Assembly (NCBI GenBank): GCA_009617715.1
Contig: VTFK01000513.1
Span: 1 to 64,000 of the forward strand
Origin: Plectrocnemia conspersa
Lineage: Eukaryota > Arthropoda > Insecta > Trichoptera > Polycentropodidae
DNA length: 64,000 nt
Reading direction: 5' to 3'
Positions 49,760 to 60,789 of this stretch are shown in pieces; the stretch's first letter is position 1, and each line of letters opens with the position of its first letter. The translations under genes and the position numbers were made by a program. Below the pieces are notes generated by a model. It was not told the DNA's origin. It searched no databases and worked only from the letters and a program-made list of their open reading frames with translations.

Positions 49760-50445
49760 CATAACCAAAAATATTTATTTATTTTATTAGTTTATTAATC
49801 TAATATAGCTAATTGTTTATACACTAAACGAATTTAATAAACACGTACATAACAAAAATAGTACAAACATAAACTGATTATAATTTATATTATAAAACAC
49901 GAAGGTGTTTGTTTAATCCATTGAGGAAACCCGCTACATTTTTTTTTGCGGTTTGTTCTAGAAATATTATTATACGAATTTACACTTTCGTACTATATTC
50001 CCCTGGTCGTACTTTTTTTTTTATACCTAGCTATCCTTGAATTGTCACTATTTTTAATATTAAATCTATGTACATCTTTATTTCTTATTTAGTAACATAT
50101 ACACTTCAATACTTATTGATTATCTAACTATTCCAATCTATAATTATTTTTATTTAAACTACTCTCATTGCCCTATTATTTAACTTTTACAGTAATAATT
50201 TTATTTGTAGCAAAATTATTGTACAGTAGTATAATATAGCTTATATTCAAAATAGCCATTGAAGTAACCTGTCAAGTTAGTTATTAAGTTTAAATAATAT
50301 ATATTTAATATTATAATATTATGAACTGTAAAACAATTATTTAATAAACAGAACGTATAATACCTTTATAACAATATTGGTAAATCAAGTCAAGTTAAAA
50401 TAATTTCTAATCCTTACAAGAAGAATAATTAGACATCACAAATTA
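49760..50445. other. A/T-rich desert
   Basis: Nothing recognised. Confidence 0.55.
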
Positions 50446-50449
50446 TCTT

Positions 50450-50640
50450 CATTGCGCGATTAAATTTTATGAGTCCGTCGAATCGCCTCGCGTAATTTAC
50501 GACGGCAATAAAATGTCAATGTAAATTATATGTAAATATTACAGTAACAGCTAACGTTTTGCGTAATTAACCAATTTATTTGTGTAAGCTATTCACGAGT
50601 TTAAATTTCAATCTCGATTTTATGTCTCCCTATGCAAATA
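50450..50640. promoter_or_regulatory. Short island with AbdB/Cad-like words
   Basis: GGCAATAAAATGTC and CCAATTTATTTG contain TTTATTG/AATTTAT cores, with CpG-containing flanks. No frame. Confidence 0.3.
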
Positions 50641-50646
50641 TAATTG

Positions 50647-51039
50647 TTATAACAGTTTTAATTTGCTACAAATTTCTAACCATGACAGGAAAAAATCGTT
50701 CAGATCTTCTTCTGGGAGATTTATTTCTTGTTTTTTAAACCCGTACACAATCTTAGGCAAGAATCGTTCTCTTTTGACACGATCCGCATTAACGCCAACA
50801 TCTTTACAGCATTTTTTGAGCATGAGAATGAGAACTCGAAAAGGAAGAAAGATCGGCCAAAAGGTCAGAAAACGATAATAAAAGCAGCACTTGTTCGTTT
50901 TGTTATAAATCATATCTAGATGACAGTTATAATGGCTTCTATGGCGCTGCTTAACATAAAATCTAAATATAATTGTCGGACGGGTCACTGTATGTTGTCC
51001 TTTAAAAATATGTATATATTGTATACAAAAAATTTCCAT
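50647..51039 (-). CDS. Doubtful open reading frame, 130 codons, unrecognised
   Basis: The longest non-transposon frame in the window. The N-terminal half is aromatic and low-complexity, as expected by chance. The C-terminal 45 residues (ERFLPKIVYGFKKQEINLPE then EDLNDFFLSWLEICSKLKLL) look more protein-like. Two overlapping plus-strand frames (50663-50878 and 50728-50919) are also open over that part, which weakens the case. I see no splice sites or known domain. It could be a small retrocopy or repeat fragment. Confidence 0.2.
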   Translation of the reverse strand: MEIFCIQYIHIFKGQHTVTRPTIIFRFYVKQRHRSHYNCHLDMIYNKTNKCCFYYRFLTFWPIFLPFRVLILMLKKCCKDVGVNADRVKRERFLPKIVYGFKKQEINLPEEDLNDFFLSWLEICSKLKLL

Positions 51040-51409
51040 AGATGATAAATTTCATATTATTCATCTACAATAGAAATGTTAATAAAACAAATATCAAATC
51101 AAATCTAAATTTAAGCTCGTAAACATGTCGAGTTAAATTAAATATAATTATCTATCTGATTGATTCGCCTACGTCTTATTTTAAGATTCGATCAAGATAT
51201 AAAATCTTTCGAACGCAGCTAATTTATTATAAAACCAAATCACCTTATTAAGGCAATCTAAATAGTTCGAACTGAATTCCTCGCTGCTTTATAGACCCAT
51301 AAAGAGCCAACTATAATTGTATAAATTTAATCCTGCTTAATAACGAGTCGACAAATTAATACTATATTAAAATTTGACCCGTTAAATTTTGTTTATTTGT
51401 CAATCCCCC

Positions 51410-51685
51410 GATAAGTTGTCGTTTTAATATAGTTTTAACAAAGTTTAACTGATTTTTCGTGCGTCGATAAAAATCAACGGTTCGTATCCAATAAGCCGAT
51501 TGGATATATTTTGTTCTGGCACTGGAATAAAATCGTCGATTAGTGCTTTCGATCGATTATAGCCGAGCTGTAAAGTGTGAGAAAAATGCTTTTGGGTCGC
51601 CCGTGACATTCGGACGCCCTGGGCGAAGACCTAAATTAGCCCTTTTATGAGATGCCCACATTTAGTTAATGTGTTTGAACAACCA
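51410..51685. promoter_or_regulatory. Island with CCAAT inverted pair
   Basis: TATCCAAT (51485-51492) and ATTGGATA (51499-51506) form an 8-bp inverted pair around AAGCCG, followed by a G+C-rich patch (GGTCGCCCGTGACATTCGG). Probably regulatory. Confidence 0.4.
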
Positions 51686-51689
51686 TGCA

Positions 51690-53025
51690 GAGATACGATT
51701 GCAATTATTGTTAAAGATATGTGTAACATTATTTTCAATGGTCGACGAATGGAAACATTATCTTAAATGTTTTACACTGGAATTCTTGTTATATTTATTT
51801 TGCTGTAATGTAACATTATTGTAAATAAGTTAAATGAATACTAATCATTAAACCTCAAATAAAAAATACGGCTCATTAAAATCTCATTGACTTTAAACAA
51901 CGTTTTACATAATGGACTAACTAATTGTATTGAAAATGTTAGCCACAAATAATATCTTTAAGGGACAATTAAAAATACTTAATATATCAATTAAATCAAC
52001 ATTTTACTGACCGCAAATAAAAATATAGATTTTAAAATAGTATAAAAATAAATTTAAGGCCACTACTTAATTTTATTACTCCTCCAATACGAGATTAAAA
52101 AAATAACCCTAAATAATATTTCTAATAAAAGAAACAATAAACAAATAATTATTTTATACTATATTTAAAATAAACCAGATACAGAAAAATTTAACTTGAC
52201 AACATAATAACATTAATTAATTAGTACAACATATTGTCATTATATTTGTGCAATGCTAATTTTAACATATATATAATATATAATATTATTAAATATTTTT
52301 TTTAAATAAATCAAGTAATAAAGAATATTGAAATAAATGATGGCAGCACTAGCAAATAATTTTAATTGTTGTATAATTTTTACTTTAATTTAAGAAATGA
52401 ATTTTTCGTTCATTTTTGTACATTTCACTCATAGAGACATTACACATGAAAAGATATTATATTATTTACATTCATACCATTGATAGCATGTTAAAAGCTG
52501 TAAGCTTAGTATTGTACATAGCTTATACTTAATCCTTCAAAAATAACCTGCATAAAAATAGAGAATTGTTAAATCACTGTTAATTAAATATACTTATAGC
52601 TGTAATGAACACGCAAAATGTGAGGGTGATATGTTTTAAAAATAAACACTTAAAAAATTTTCTATCTTTGTTTCTATTGCATATACCTATCAACATATTT
52701 CTTAATTAATCTGTCAGACAACTAAGCTTCACTATTAGCCAATAGATATATAAATTTAACTTTAGTAACTAATTAATTTATTTAATGGATTTATTTTAAT
52801 CGAGATAAGTATGAATTAACTTTTTTTTCAAATATTAATTAAGTATGCTTATATTTTTGAATAAATTACAATAATTGAAGTATAAATAGGTATTTGAAGA
52901 TAAGATTGATACCTATGTTCTATTAATTTAAAAAAGCATAACAGCTTATAAGGCTAACAACGACATAAATATGAACGAGTAATATTTCAAAAATATTTAT
53001 ATAAGTTATTTGTATAAAATATGTA
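51690..53025. other. A/T-rich desert
   Basis: No element recognised. Confidence 0.6.
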
Positions 53026-53029
53026 GCCT

Positions 53030-53165
53030 TTACACATTAGTGAGGTGCTGCAGTGATAATAAGCTACTCCTCACGACTCGCTCCTGATCACTGAGAGGTG
53101 GTATGCTCTTGCTTTCTAGATAAAAGCAAATCAGATTTAGAGCGACCAATTAAACGGTGGATGGT
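53030..53165. promoter_or_regulatory. Short island
   Basis: GAGGTGCTGCAGTG, CTCCTCACGACTCGC and GATCACTGAGAGGTGG in an otherwise A/T-rich region. Possibly a small regulatory element or old SINE piece; undecided. Confidence 0.25.
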
Positions 53166-53169
53166 ATTA

Positions 53170-54265
53170 ATTGTAAATGTATTAATTACATATCAAACTG
53201 ATTCTTAATACTAAATTTATATAACGTAATCAAAATCATTAATTTTGTTCCTTTAAACAAATGATTTTCCAAAAAAATATATGTACCTAAAAAATGGCAT
53301 ATTAAGTTGTAAGCAAACAACTATAAAATAGCTAAATATATATAACTATCAGAAGTAAAAATCAGTAGTGTTAGTTTTTATTATTAATGAATATAATAAT
53401 TCAGTTTATATTTTCCTAGCTGTTCCCAATATACTAGATAAATATCGTAATTAATAATTAAAACCGTGCAAATATGTAGCAAAAAATATATAAATAATAA
53501 GTATATATAAAAAGAAAGCAAAAACATAAAAAAAACATTAGGATTTTCTATGATCATTATAATACAAACAGTAAAATTGTTAAAAGCTATTTAAATAAAT
53601 TGTTTTATTTGTATCCCTTAGGTTTTCTACAATAAAAACAAAGTTTATTTTGAGTCGGTATTACGCATACGATTACCTATCTAAGTGAAAAACTAATTAA
53701 CATAAAATGACTTGCAAAAAATCAAGTTTATAGAAAAAAAGCCGAAGGGTCGGAGCTCAAAATTAGAATAATATTTTTCCCTTTATTTAGCAATATGTGT
53801 ATAGAGTAGCATTTTTGGAACTTAAAATATTTTAATAAAAATAGTTTAAGCTAAAATTATATCTATTAATAGTAAGAAATTTATTCAGGCATAAAAATAT
53901 GAAAGGGCTGTTACTCAAAAGCTTTAAGCAAAGTATCCGGATTATTATTAATATTTGCTAAAGAAAAATATTTTAGCAATTTACTTTGAAAAAAAAAACA
54001 CTAAATATCAAACGAAACACATAAATTATTAATCACTAATAAAAAGAAAGCTCTGTTTTTATGCCATGAAGAGGGATTCGAAATTCATTACTGAGTTCTA
54101 CAATTATTTTTAAAATCCTTCCGCTTAAAATTTATACTACTTTGCTATGGTATATTACTAGGTTTATAGCACAACTTTGTACGAAGTTATTATTATAACG
54201 AAAATCTACTTAATCTCATATACTTATAATACTTTGTTGATCTTTTGATACAAATTGAATACATT
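53170..54265. other. A/T-rich desert
   Basis: Nothing recognised. Confidence 0.6.
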
Positions 54266-54269
54266 GATA

Positions 54270-54755
54270 TGTTTTTTTTTTTGCACACAACCTGTTACAC
54301 GCGCCACAATATGGCTCCGGCTTGTTTTATGCAAAGTGCTATTTGCATTCCGCCATTAAAATGTCGTACACAATTAAGGCTAGAGGTGAGTTTTCGGGCA
54401 CCAGTCGACAGGTCCGCGCCTCTCGTCCATTTGACAGGGTCGCCTCCTTACATGGGCGCGTGGGCAATTCGAAGCCTTCTCATAACGTCTCGTTATGTAA
54501 CTGCAACTCGCGTCGCAAATTTGCTTTCGCCCCTTATATGTAAGCGCATGTGTGTTCGGGTCGCGTGCAGGGTCGGCACGCGCAAACAGGTGGATTGGGC
54601 AATTATTTAAGGGCGCCCGCTCCGAAGACGAACACCTTGAATTACTGTGCTCGCGCTTAAACTGGTTCGATTTCAATGTCGAAAACTTAAATACAATTGC
54701 ATTGGATCAATGTTTACCCATGTATTCCAAATTAGCCTGCAATTGCTTGTTTTAC
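54270..54755. promoter_or_regulatory. G+C-rich island, possible promoter with first exon
   Basis: CpG-containing, with an octamer word ATTTGCAT (54341-54348). An ATG at 54311 opens 25 codons (MAPACFMQSAICIPPLKCRT...) that end exactly at a GTGAGT donor-like site at 54386. Four overlapping frames on both strands are open, so openness alone is not evidence. A first coding exon, a promoter or an enhancer are all possible. Confidence 0.4.
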
Positions 54756-54757
54756 AA

Positions 54758-54800
54758 CAGTGGTGTCAAACTCATAAGCGGAGAAGAGCCGCCAAAGAAT
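54758..54800 (+). mobile_element. Orphan hAT-like terminal repeat
   Basis: CAGTGGTGTCAAACTCATAA followed by GAGCCGCC resembles the left ends of Charlie-type hAT elements. No matching right end was found downstream, so the element is truncated or the match is fortuitous. Confidence 0.35.
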
Positions 54801-54829
54801 CTCAAATTATTTTATTAATATTCGAAAAT

Positions 54830-55785
54830 AATACTTTTAAGTTTTGAAATATGGATTACAACAATATTTAATATCAAAGAAATATGTAACGAAAATTAAT
54901 ATATTTACTCGAAAAAAAATTATATCAATATCAAATGTATTTTTTTACAAATTGAAACTCGAAATATCAATTTTATTATAATTTTATTTTAGTACCATAC
55001 TAAATCATTGGATTTTGATCAATTCTATTTAAACTTTTTGTATGAAATATTAAATAATTAAAAATTATTTGTACATTCTTTAATTTCTTCAAATCGGGCT
55101 TAATATTCAAATAATAACCCTTGAATATTTATAGCATATTTGCTAAATTACAGCTGTAATTTAATTCTTGCATGTAGAAAAATAAATTCATTTACAATTT
55201 TGTAGTTGAATTTTTCACATTACAAGTTTTAGTTTAAATGCTTTAATGTATTATAGTTACGGATAAATGTGACAACTATATTTTGATTTTAATGTGTAAT
55301 TGGCAAAATTATTAAAAATTTATAACAGGAGAACCAACGTACTTTTGTATAATAAATTAAACCCTAATATCCACTTTTGATTTCTAAGAAAAATTAAGAA
55401 AATCGTCGGTTAGTCAATACTCAAGAACGGATAAAATTTATTATTTTTATAATAAAATCTAGCACATATTTCATTTTTTTACTTTGCAACACACAACACT
55501 TTCTGATGTATAAGGTTAAATGCACTAAATATGATAAACTTTGCTTTTGGAAAAAATCATTCTGCTTAGATAATAATTAAGCTACAAACCTATTTGTATA
55601 TTCTGTCATTGATTTTGCTCAGTATTTTTCTACGCCCAGTAGTTTTGATAAAAAAAATACTGTATTTTCTCGAAAGCTTGTAGTTATTCTCAAAAATATC
55701 GTTGCCTTTGGTAAAATCATTAGAAGAGACAAGCAGATAAAATATAAAAGAAGTCGAGCTTTTGAATTTAAAATATGCTTTTAGT
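54830..55785. other. A/T-rich desert
   Basis: May hold decayed interior of the orphan hAT-like element, but no transposase motif is readable. Confidence 0.45.
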
Positions 55786-55789
55786 AAGT

Positions 55790-56105
55790 TAAAGCCATGC
55801 TCATCTGGACGTTAACGTCAAAAAAACGGAAACCTTTTGAACAGTACACGTATTTCCTTAGTTTTTGTTATATTGCTTACAGCACTGAAATCAAACCAAA
55901 CAGCGAAACCAATAAATAAAGCCAGACACAATACCGATACCGGTTAACCTCGTATCAATTTCAAATATCTAAACCCCGAGGAACATAAACTTCGATATTA
56001 ATAATTGCATGCATCATTTGTCAGGAGGTTGTCCTGGCCACCCCCGCGTATGCGGCATTTGAATAATGCAGCATCCGTCCGGGCCAGAGCGCCACAAGAT
56101 AATGG
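55790..56105. promoter_or_regulatory. Island with a 12-bp palindrome
   Basis: GACGTTAACGTC at 55808-55819 is a perfect dyad. A second patch at 56030-56100 is G+C-rich (CCTGGCCACCCCCGCG) with GCATT...AATGC. No frame. Confidence 0.4.
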
Positions 56106-56109
56106 TCAT

Positions 56110-56990
56110 AAATATTAATAACATTTTTTTTTTGTTGAAATGAATAAGAGAGCAAGTAATGTTTTATTACATCTAATATCTAATAACGACTTCATGAGCG
56201 CAATTTATATTTTTTATGCGAAAGTTTAAATTCAGTTTAAAGTATGATACAATATATTTTATTAAATGTTTAATAATACATAATTTGTTTATTAAATAAA
56301 TTATGTATTATTATTGTTTGAAAGAAAAATATGTAATTTTTATTTTTCTTCGGACAGAATTATTATATGATTAACGTTTTGACCTAAGATTATGATAATG
56401 GCAGGAATAGTGTCGCCGAAATATATATCCTAAGTAAGTCACAATCCCGGTTTTTTTAAATAATAGTATCTATACCTGCGAATTCTTAAAAAACAGAAAT
56501 TAATAAAAAAATAAAGCACTTTTGAAAACAGGATCCCATAAAAAATTGGATTAGAGTATTGGTGAAGAAAGTAAAATAATAAATATTTTTGGCAAATGTG
56601 TGGTGATTGGCAATAATACACAAGTAAGCCACTGGAGAAAATTTTATGGTTTAAGTTTTACATTATTGAAATGGTTATAATTACTCGCCAATCGTGAAGG
56701 ACAACTGGCGTGTCTTTGCCTCATGTTGCCAAGTATTTAAGTTTTTACAGCTCAGCTTCACAGCAGTGTTGCCAGCGTAACTCTTAGGTGACAAATTTTA
56801 TTGACCACTACAGTACTCCTCCACTGAAAATTAGTATTGCAAAATAGTGACATTAAATTTAAACTATTGTATATACTTGCTACATAAATTAAATAACACA
56901 CTTCTCTTCTACTTCAAAAAATAAAATGTTTAATGTTAAAAAATAACGTGAAATGATCTAATTTATTATTAAAAATAATACCATATAATA
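56110..56990. other. A/T-rich stretch
   Basis: Contains the hairpin at 56271-56313. A less A/T-rich patch at 56600-56830 (CAGTGTTGCCAGCGTAACTC, CTCCTCCACTG) might be a decayed LTR or element end; undecided. Confidence 0.4.
56271..56313. repeat. Near-perfect 43-bp palindrome
   Basis: Arms 56271-56286 and 56298-56313 are exact 16-bp complements (TAATAATACATAATTT). The 11-base centre GTTTATTAAAT itself pairs apart from one G:T, giving about 20 paired positions per arm. A/T-rich. Confidence 0.8.
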
Positions 56991-56996
56991 GCTAAG

Positions 56997-57517
56997 CACA
57001 CACGCACGGATCTGTCCGACGGACACTCGGACAGATCCAAACTTCGCCACACAAGCAAACTCTGACATAGGTCTTATCGGATATCAGCTTTACGTGTTTT
57101 TTATGTGATTCTGCATTTCAACTAAACAAGCATATTATGAAGCCCTATCTCTACAGTACTATAAGAATAACTAATTGCGGTTGGTGGCAAAACAAGAATC
57201 AATTACACGGTTTACCATTATTTTTAACACGCGAATTTAGTTTACGATGGGTCATAAAGTAATAAAACCTTATCATCAAATCTTATTTTAGCCGTTGGTG
57301 GCAAGTTTGCCGCAAATTAATAAAGGCCCGGGTCATACAATTTTAACAAAAAATACTGTAAACCGTCGTTTTCGCGCACTCGCTCAGATACTCGGATCAG
57401 CGTGTCCGTGTCCGGGTCGTTCGTTTTGAGCACGGACAGCGGACAGACGAATCTATGTTTTTTCACACCACTCACGATCGGATTTGTCCGTCAGATGGAC
57501 AGATCCACGCGTGTATT
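56997..57517. mobile_element. MITE-like element with self-palindromic ends
   Basis: The left end contains ACACGCACGGATCTGTCC (57000-57017). The reverse complement of the right end contains ACACGCGTGGATCTGTCC (57514-57497). Each end is also a local palindrome: GGATCTGTCC and GGACAGATCC at 57008-57037, and GGATTTGTCC and GGACAGATCC at 57479-57506. More copies of GTGTCCG, GACAGCGGACAG and CTCGGATCAG lie just inside the right end. No clear target duplication or coding region. Superfamily undetermined. Confidence 0.6.
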
Positions 57518-57623
57518 GCCAGTTATATCATTATTTCACATAATTTTATATACAGTTTTAAAAGCATATAGTATAGTTACATATTAATAATTATTTTACC
57601 TAATGTATTGATTATTGAAGTAA

Positions 57624-57686
57624 ATGAGTGCTAGTGACAACTGTGACCATGGGGAGAATAAACCTGAAGAAACAAAAAGTAAATAA
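57624..57686 (+). CDS. Very short open frame, possible first coding exon
   Basis: ATG at 57624 opens 20 codons (MSASDNCDHGENKPEETKSK) with balanced, hydrophilic, N-terminus-like composition in A/T-rich surroundings. It stops at TAA, or could splice at AAAAGTAAAT near 57676-57684. It lies 107 bp after the MITE-like element. There is no family match; coding status is speculative. Confidence 0.2.
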   Translation: MSASDNCDHGENKPEETKSK

Positions 57687-58001
57687 CCATCGCGAAAAAA
57701 CCCTTCACTTAAATTATAATATAAATACTCGCAAAGAAGTTTAAAAAGTCTTGGTGTTACTAAAGTCAATAATACGGTCTTTCAGAATCTGTTTTTTTTC
57801 CGTTGGAAAGAATTATATTTTTATTATAAAAATTGTTTTGCCAAGACTTTGCATCGTGACCAAACTAACTTACGAAAAACATACATGAGCCCTATGTTGC
57901 TAATTTTAAATATTTTAGGTATGTATTAAGACTATTGGACTTACATCAGATAAGTATAATGCTTTTTTGTTAAATCACAAAAGTAATTTTTAATTTTTAA
58001 C

Positions 58002-58510
58002 CAGGACTGTGGAGTCGGAGTCGTAAAAAACCTATCGATTATTATTCTCTTTAATGATCAATAAAAGGAATTATTTTTTTGAGATTTAATTCCATTTAGA
58101 CCACGCAACTTAATGGGAAATAACGAAATAATGTTTAGTTAGCGCCCCAAAATAAAGCAAATGAAATAAGCTTTTTCTTTTTTATTTTAAAATGTTTTTT
58201 TGTTATAATTTACATTTTGTATAAAATGTAAATTATCTCAATTTTAATTTGCTAGATTTTATTTAATTATTTTAATAAATGTTCATATATTTTTATAATA
58301 TAAATTTTTTTTTTTGTATAGATATTGCTTAATGCATATTATTAATATTTTTTTATTAATTTAATTTGCTTGTGTACGAATCTACTAACTTTTTTATTTA
58401 TACCTATATCATTAATAATAAGTAATACAAATAAATTATGTAGACGTAGCAAATTATAAAATAAAATAAAAATCGGAGTCGGTAAATTTTGAAACGACTC
58501 CACAGCCCTG
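58002..58510. mobile_element. Non-autonomous hAT MITE, 509 bp
   Basis: The left end reads CAGGACTGTGGAGTCGGAGT; the reverse complement of the right end reads CAGGGCTGTGGAGTCG, with GACTCCGATTT further in. Flanks TTTTTAAC (57994-58001) and TTTGTAAC (58511-58518) match in 7 of 8 bases, the 8-bp duplication expected for hAT. The interior is A/T-rich with a perfect 14-bp hairpin (58205-58218 and 58223-58236) and no coding capacity. Confidence 0.9.
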
Positions 58511-58689
58511 TTTGTAACGATTTCAACTAAACCTATTCTACGTTCCAATACTATCTATATATTCATTGTAATCTAAAAAGACGGATTTAATTCTGACTTT
58601 ACATTTAACACTACCAGTTTTGCTTTCTCGGTTGATTCTTTCCAAGAAAGAACATTTCACATAAAAACGCGAATAGTTCCACAATATAA

Positions 58690-59105
58690 AACCGTACAAT
58701 AAATTAAACATGCAATTTTTTCTATCGTTTATTGCGGATTCGAACCGCATCGTCCGCTTCAGAGGCAATCACACACGCGCGCGTTATTATAGCTGGTTGG
58801 CGAGTTATTGCATCCAATTCGAATCGACGATTTTCAATAATTTCTTAGGCGTAGGTCGTAAACAGTGGACGTCAAGGCGTAACATCCGAGGGCCACAGGT
58901 AGCCACGGGGAGATTTCCATACATTAGCATCGGCCGATCGGAGCCGTCGATACGACCGACGGCCGCACACGGCATCCGAACGCGAACGATTTATGACGAA
59001 TTTATTAGATTCATCTCTATGCGCATGTGCTCTAATGAGCTGCGATAAATAAAGACGCAGCTTCTGAGCTTCCGAGGATAAATGGAGAAAGGACACTACG
59101 GAAGT
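58690..59105. promoter_or_regulatory. G+C-rich island, probable regulatory element
   Basis: CpG-rich, with CGGCCGATCGG and GTCGATACGACCGACGGCC near 58930-58965. TTTATGACGAATTTATTAG and GCGATAAATAAAG are homeodomain/AbdB-like words. Opposing frames of 112 and 74 codons (58710-59048 and 59096-58872) overlap, so G+C content, not coding, probably explains them. Confidence 0.45.
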
Positions 59106-59109
59106 TAAA

Positions 59110-59905
59110 GCTGATTGAATTACATTTTTTTAGTCGTTTTATCCCATTGCAATAAATAAATTTTCCCGTTGCCTTTTTCGGACACTTTAATTTTTTTTTT
59201 GAAATGTATGAATCATAATTATTTATTTCATCTAAAAAATATGATTTTATGTTATACTACTTGAACAGAAATAAATTTCAGGGTCAAAACTGTTTGGCTA
59301 GGTAAACATAAAATCAATCCAATCAAAAGAAATCGAAATATGCGCGGTTGATAACACATAACATAACAAAGTTTTACCACCTGTATGTTATTTCAAAATT
59401 AAAAAGAATAACTGTTACGGTATATTTAAATAAATTAGATAACACAGTAATCAAAATACTTTCAAGAAATAGCATCCATTAACTTACGAACATTTTTACC
59501 GGGTGTTTGTAATTTTAATATTTCCTACCATTTGGAAAATCGCAATGAATCAAATATTCAGAAACTAGCGGAAAAAGCTACAATTCGGATAAATTGTCGC
59601 CATATTAATTTATTGCCGTCATTAAGTAAAATATTTGAAAAAAATAATATTATTGAGCTTAAAATAATCTCCGAGGAACAAAATCTATAACGAATAAATA
59701 TGTTTTTTTCATTCCTACTATTTCGTGTAAATTGAAAATGGTTGCAACGGTTAAAAACCAGTTATTTATATATTTGATAATATGTATGTTTAAATGCTTC
59801 TATAAATTTTTGTATAAATGATTTATAAAAAATATCCGTTTATAATATAATATAAGTTGCACTCACCAAATTTTTCGGCGTCCTTTTTCTGCTTACAACT
59901 GTCAC
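59110..59905. other. A/T-rich stretch
   Basis: No gene recognised. The part from about 59860 is probably the 3' flank of the piggyBac relic. Confidence 0.5.
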
Positions 59906-59910
59906 ATTTA

Positions 59911-59950
59911 TTTTCACCATTACACTTATATTTTCACTATTACACTTATA
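59911..59950 (+). repeat. Two-copy 20-bp tandem repeat
   Basis: TTTTCACCATTACACTTATA at 59911-59930 is followed directly by a copy with one change. It lies in the 3' flank of the piggyBac relic; a third, looser copy may follow. Confidence 0.85.
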
Positions 59951-60011
59951 CACCACACTATTTCACTATTTAAATTTATTCTTATTTGCTACACTTTTTT
60001 ATATACACTAT

Positions 60012-60348
60012 TCACATTTTTTGATACGTATAAAAACACTCGTCAATATGAAGAGGAATTTCACAACTTCGGCACATGTATGTTGTATCTTTCCTTATTC
60101 CATGTGCAGAACTAACACGACATTTTATTGTCACATATTTATCCGATTTTTAATATATCCGAAAGCCTTTCTGATGGATCGACAGAACGGGCACGGCAAA
60201 ATGTGGTAGAAACCGTTGAAATGTCTTCAGAATCGATAGATTTGACTGAATTTTGCATCCATCCTTTTGCATCACTCAAAAGGAAACCTTTGAATTTAAT
60301 TTTTCTCGCAGGATTTAGATTTTGATAGACGCGGAACGAATTAAACAA
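60012..60348 (-). pseudogene. piggyBac transposase 3' end relic
   Basis: The minus frame at 60348-60139 reads FNSFRVYQNLNPARKIKFKG then FLLSDAKGWMQ, matching the late NS-x-x-Y...I-F-F segment of piggyBac transposases. After a stop and a one-base shift, 60128-60012 reads KCRVSSAHGIRKDTTYMCRS then CEIPLHIDECFYTYQKM and a stop. That is the C-terminal Cys-rich zinc-binding domain, with one expected Cys replaced by Ser. The catalytic core upstream is absent, as are terminal repeats with TTAA. Family assignment rests on the HGIRKDT-x(3)-C-x(2)-C and ECF patterns. Confidence 0.8.
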
Positions 60349-60479
60349 TGCGCATTGAAAAAAATAAAAAAAACTGCATTTGTTTGTCTATTCCATTGTT
60401 TTTTGAAATATTCAAATATTTATTATTATAATAAAAATAAATTTTGAATTGCTTTCCCAGGCACCGGTAATGCATTCTG

Positions 60480-60760
60480 TTGTTTCGGCCAATGAAAAAT
60501 GAGTATTCAAATATAAAACAAGATGGCCGACAATTAACGTGACAACAGTTTTAAATAATGTTGCTACGCGACAAAAATTTTCATTAGTACGTTATGTGCG
60601 TTGTTCGATTTGACGGTGTGTTATTGTATAATTATAAAAATTAAATATATACATAAAGTGTGTGCGGATTAGAAGAATACATTGATTATACTATATAAAC
60701 AATCATATCATCTTCGTGTTGAAATCTTCAAATTTTGAGTTCCGTGGCCAAAAAGTGAGT
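60480..60760 (+). promoter_or_regulatory. Promoter-like region with possible noncoding first exon
   Basis: A CCAAT box (60489-60493) is followed 27 bp later by AAGATGGC (60520-60527), a YY1-like word frequent at housekeeping start sites. CpG-containing sequence follows, and a GTGAGT donor at 60755-60760 comes after CCGTGGCCAAAAA. No ATG-initiated frame precedes the donor convincingly, so any exon would be 5' UTR. The remaining gene would lie right of the window, with the LINE in its intron. Inference only. Confidence 0.35.
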
Positions 60761-60789
60761 TTTTCCTTTTACAATACATAAACATTATA

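Noticed and set aside
54245..54847. Several overlapping long frames on both strands
   Set aside because: Four or more frames are open at once, as expected where G+C rises and stops become rarer; only the ATG-to-donor segment was kept as a weak candidate.
58710..59096. Opposing 112- and 74-codon frames
   Set aside because: They overlap on opposite strands in a CpG-rich island, with no family match and arginine/serine-rich composition typical of chance frames.
59855..59885. Minus-strand GTGAGT donor after a GACGCCGAAAAATTT segment as a host exon
   Set aside because: It lies just beyond the stop of the piggyBac transposase relic and is more simply the element's 3' flank.
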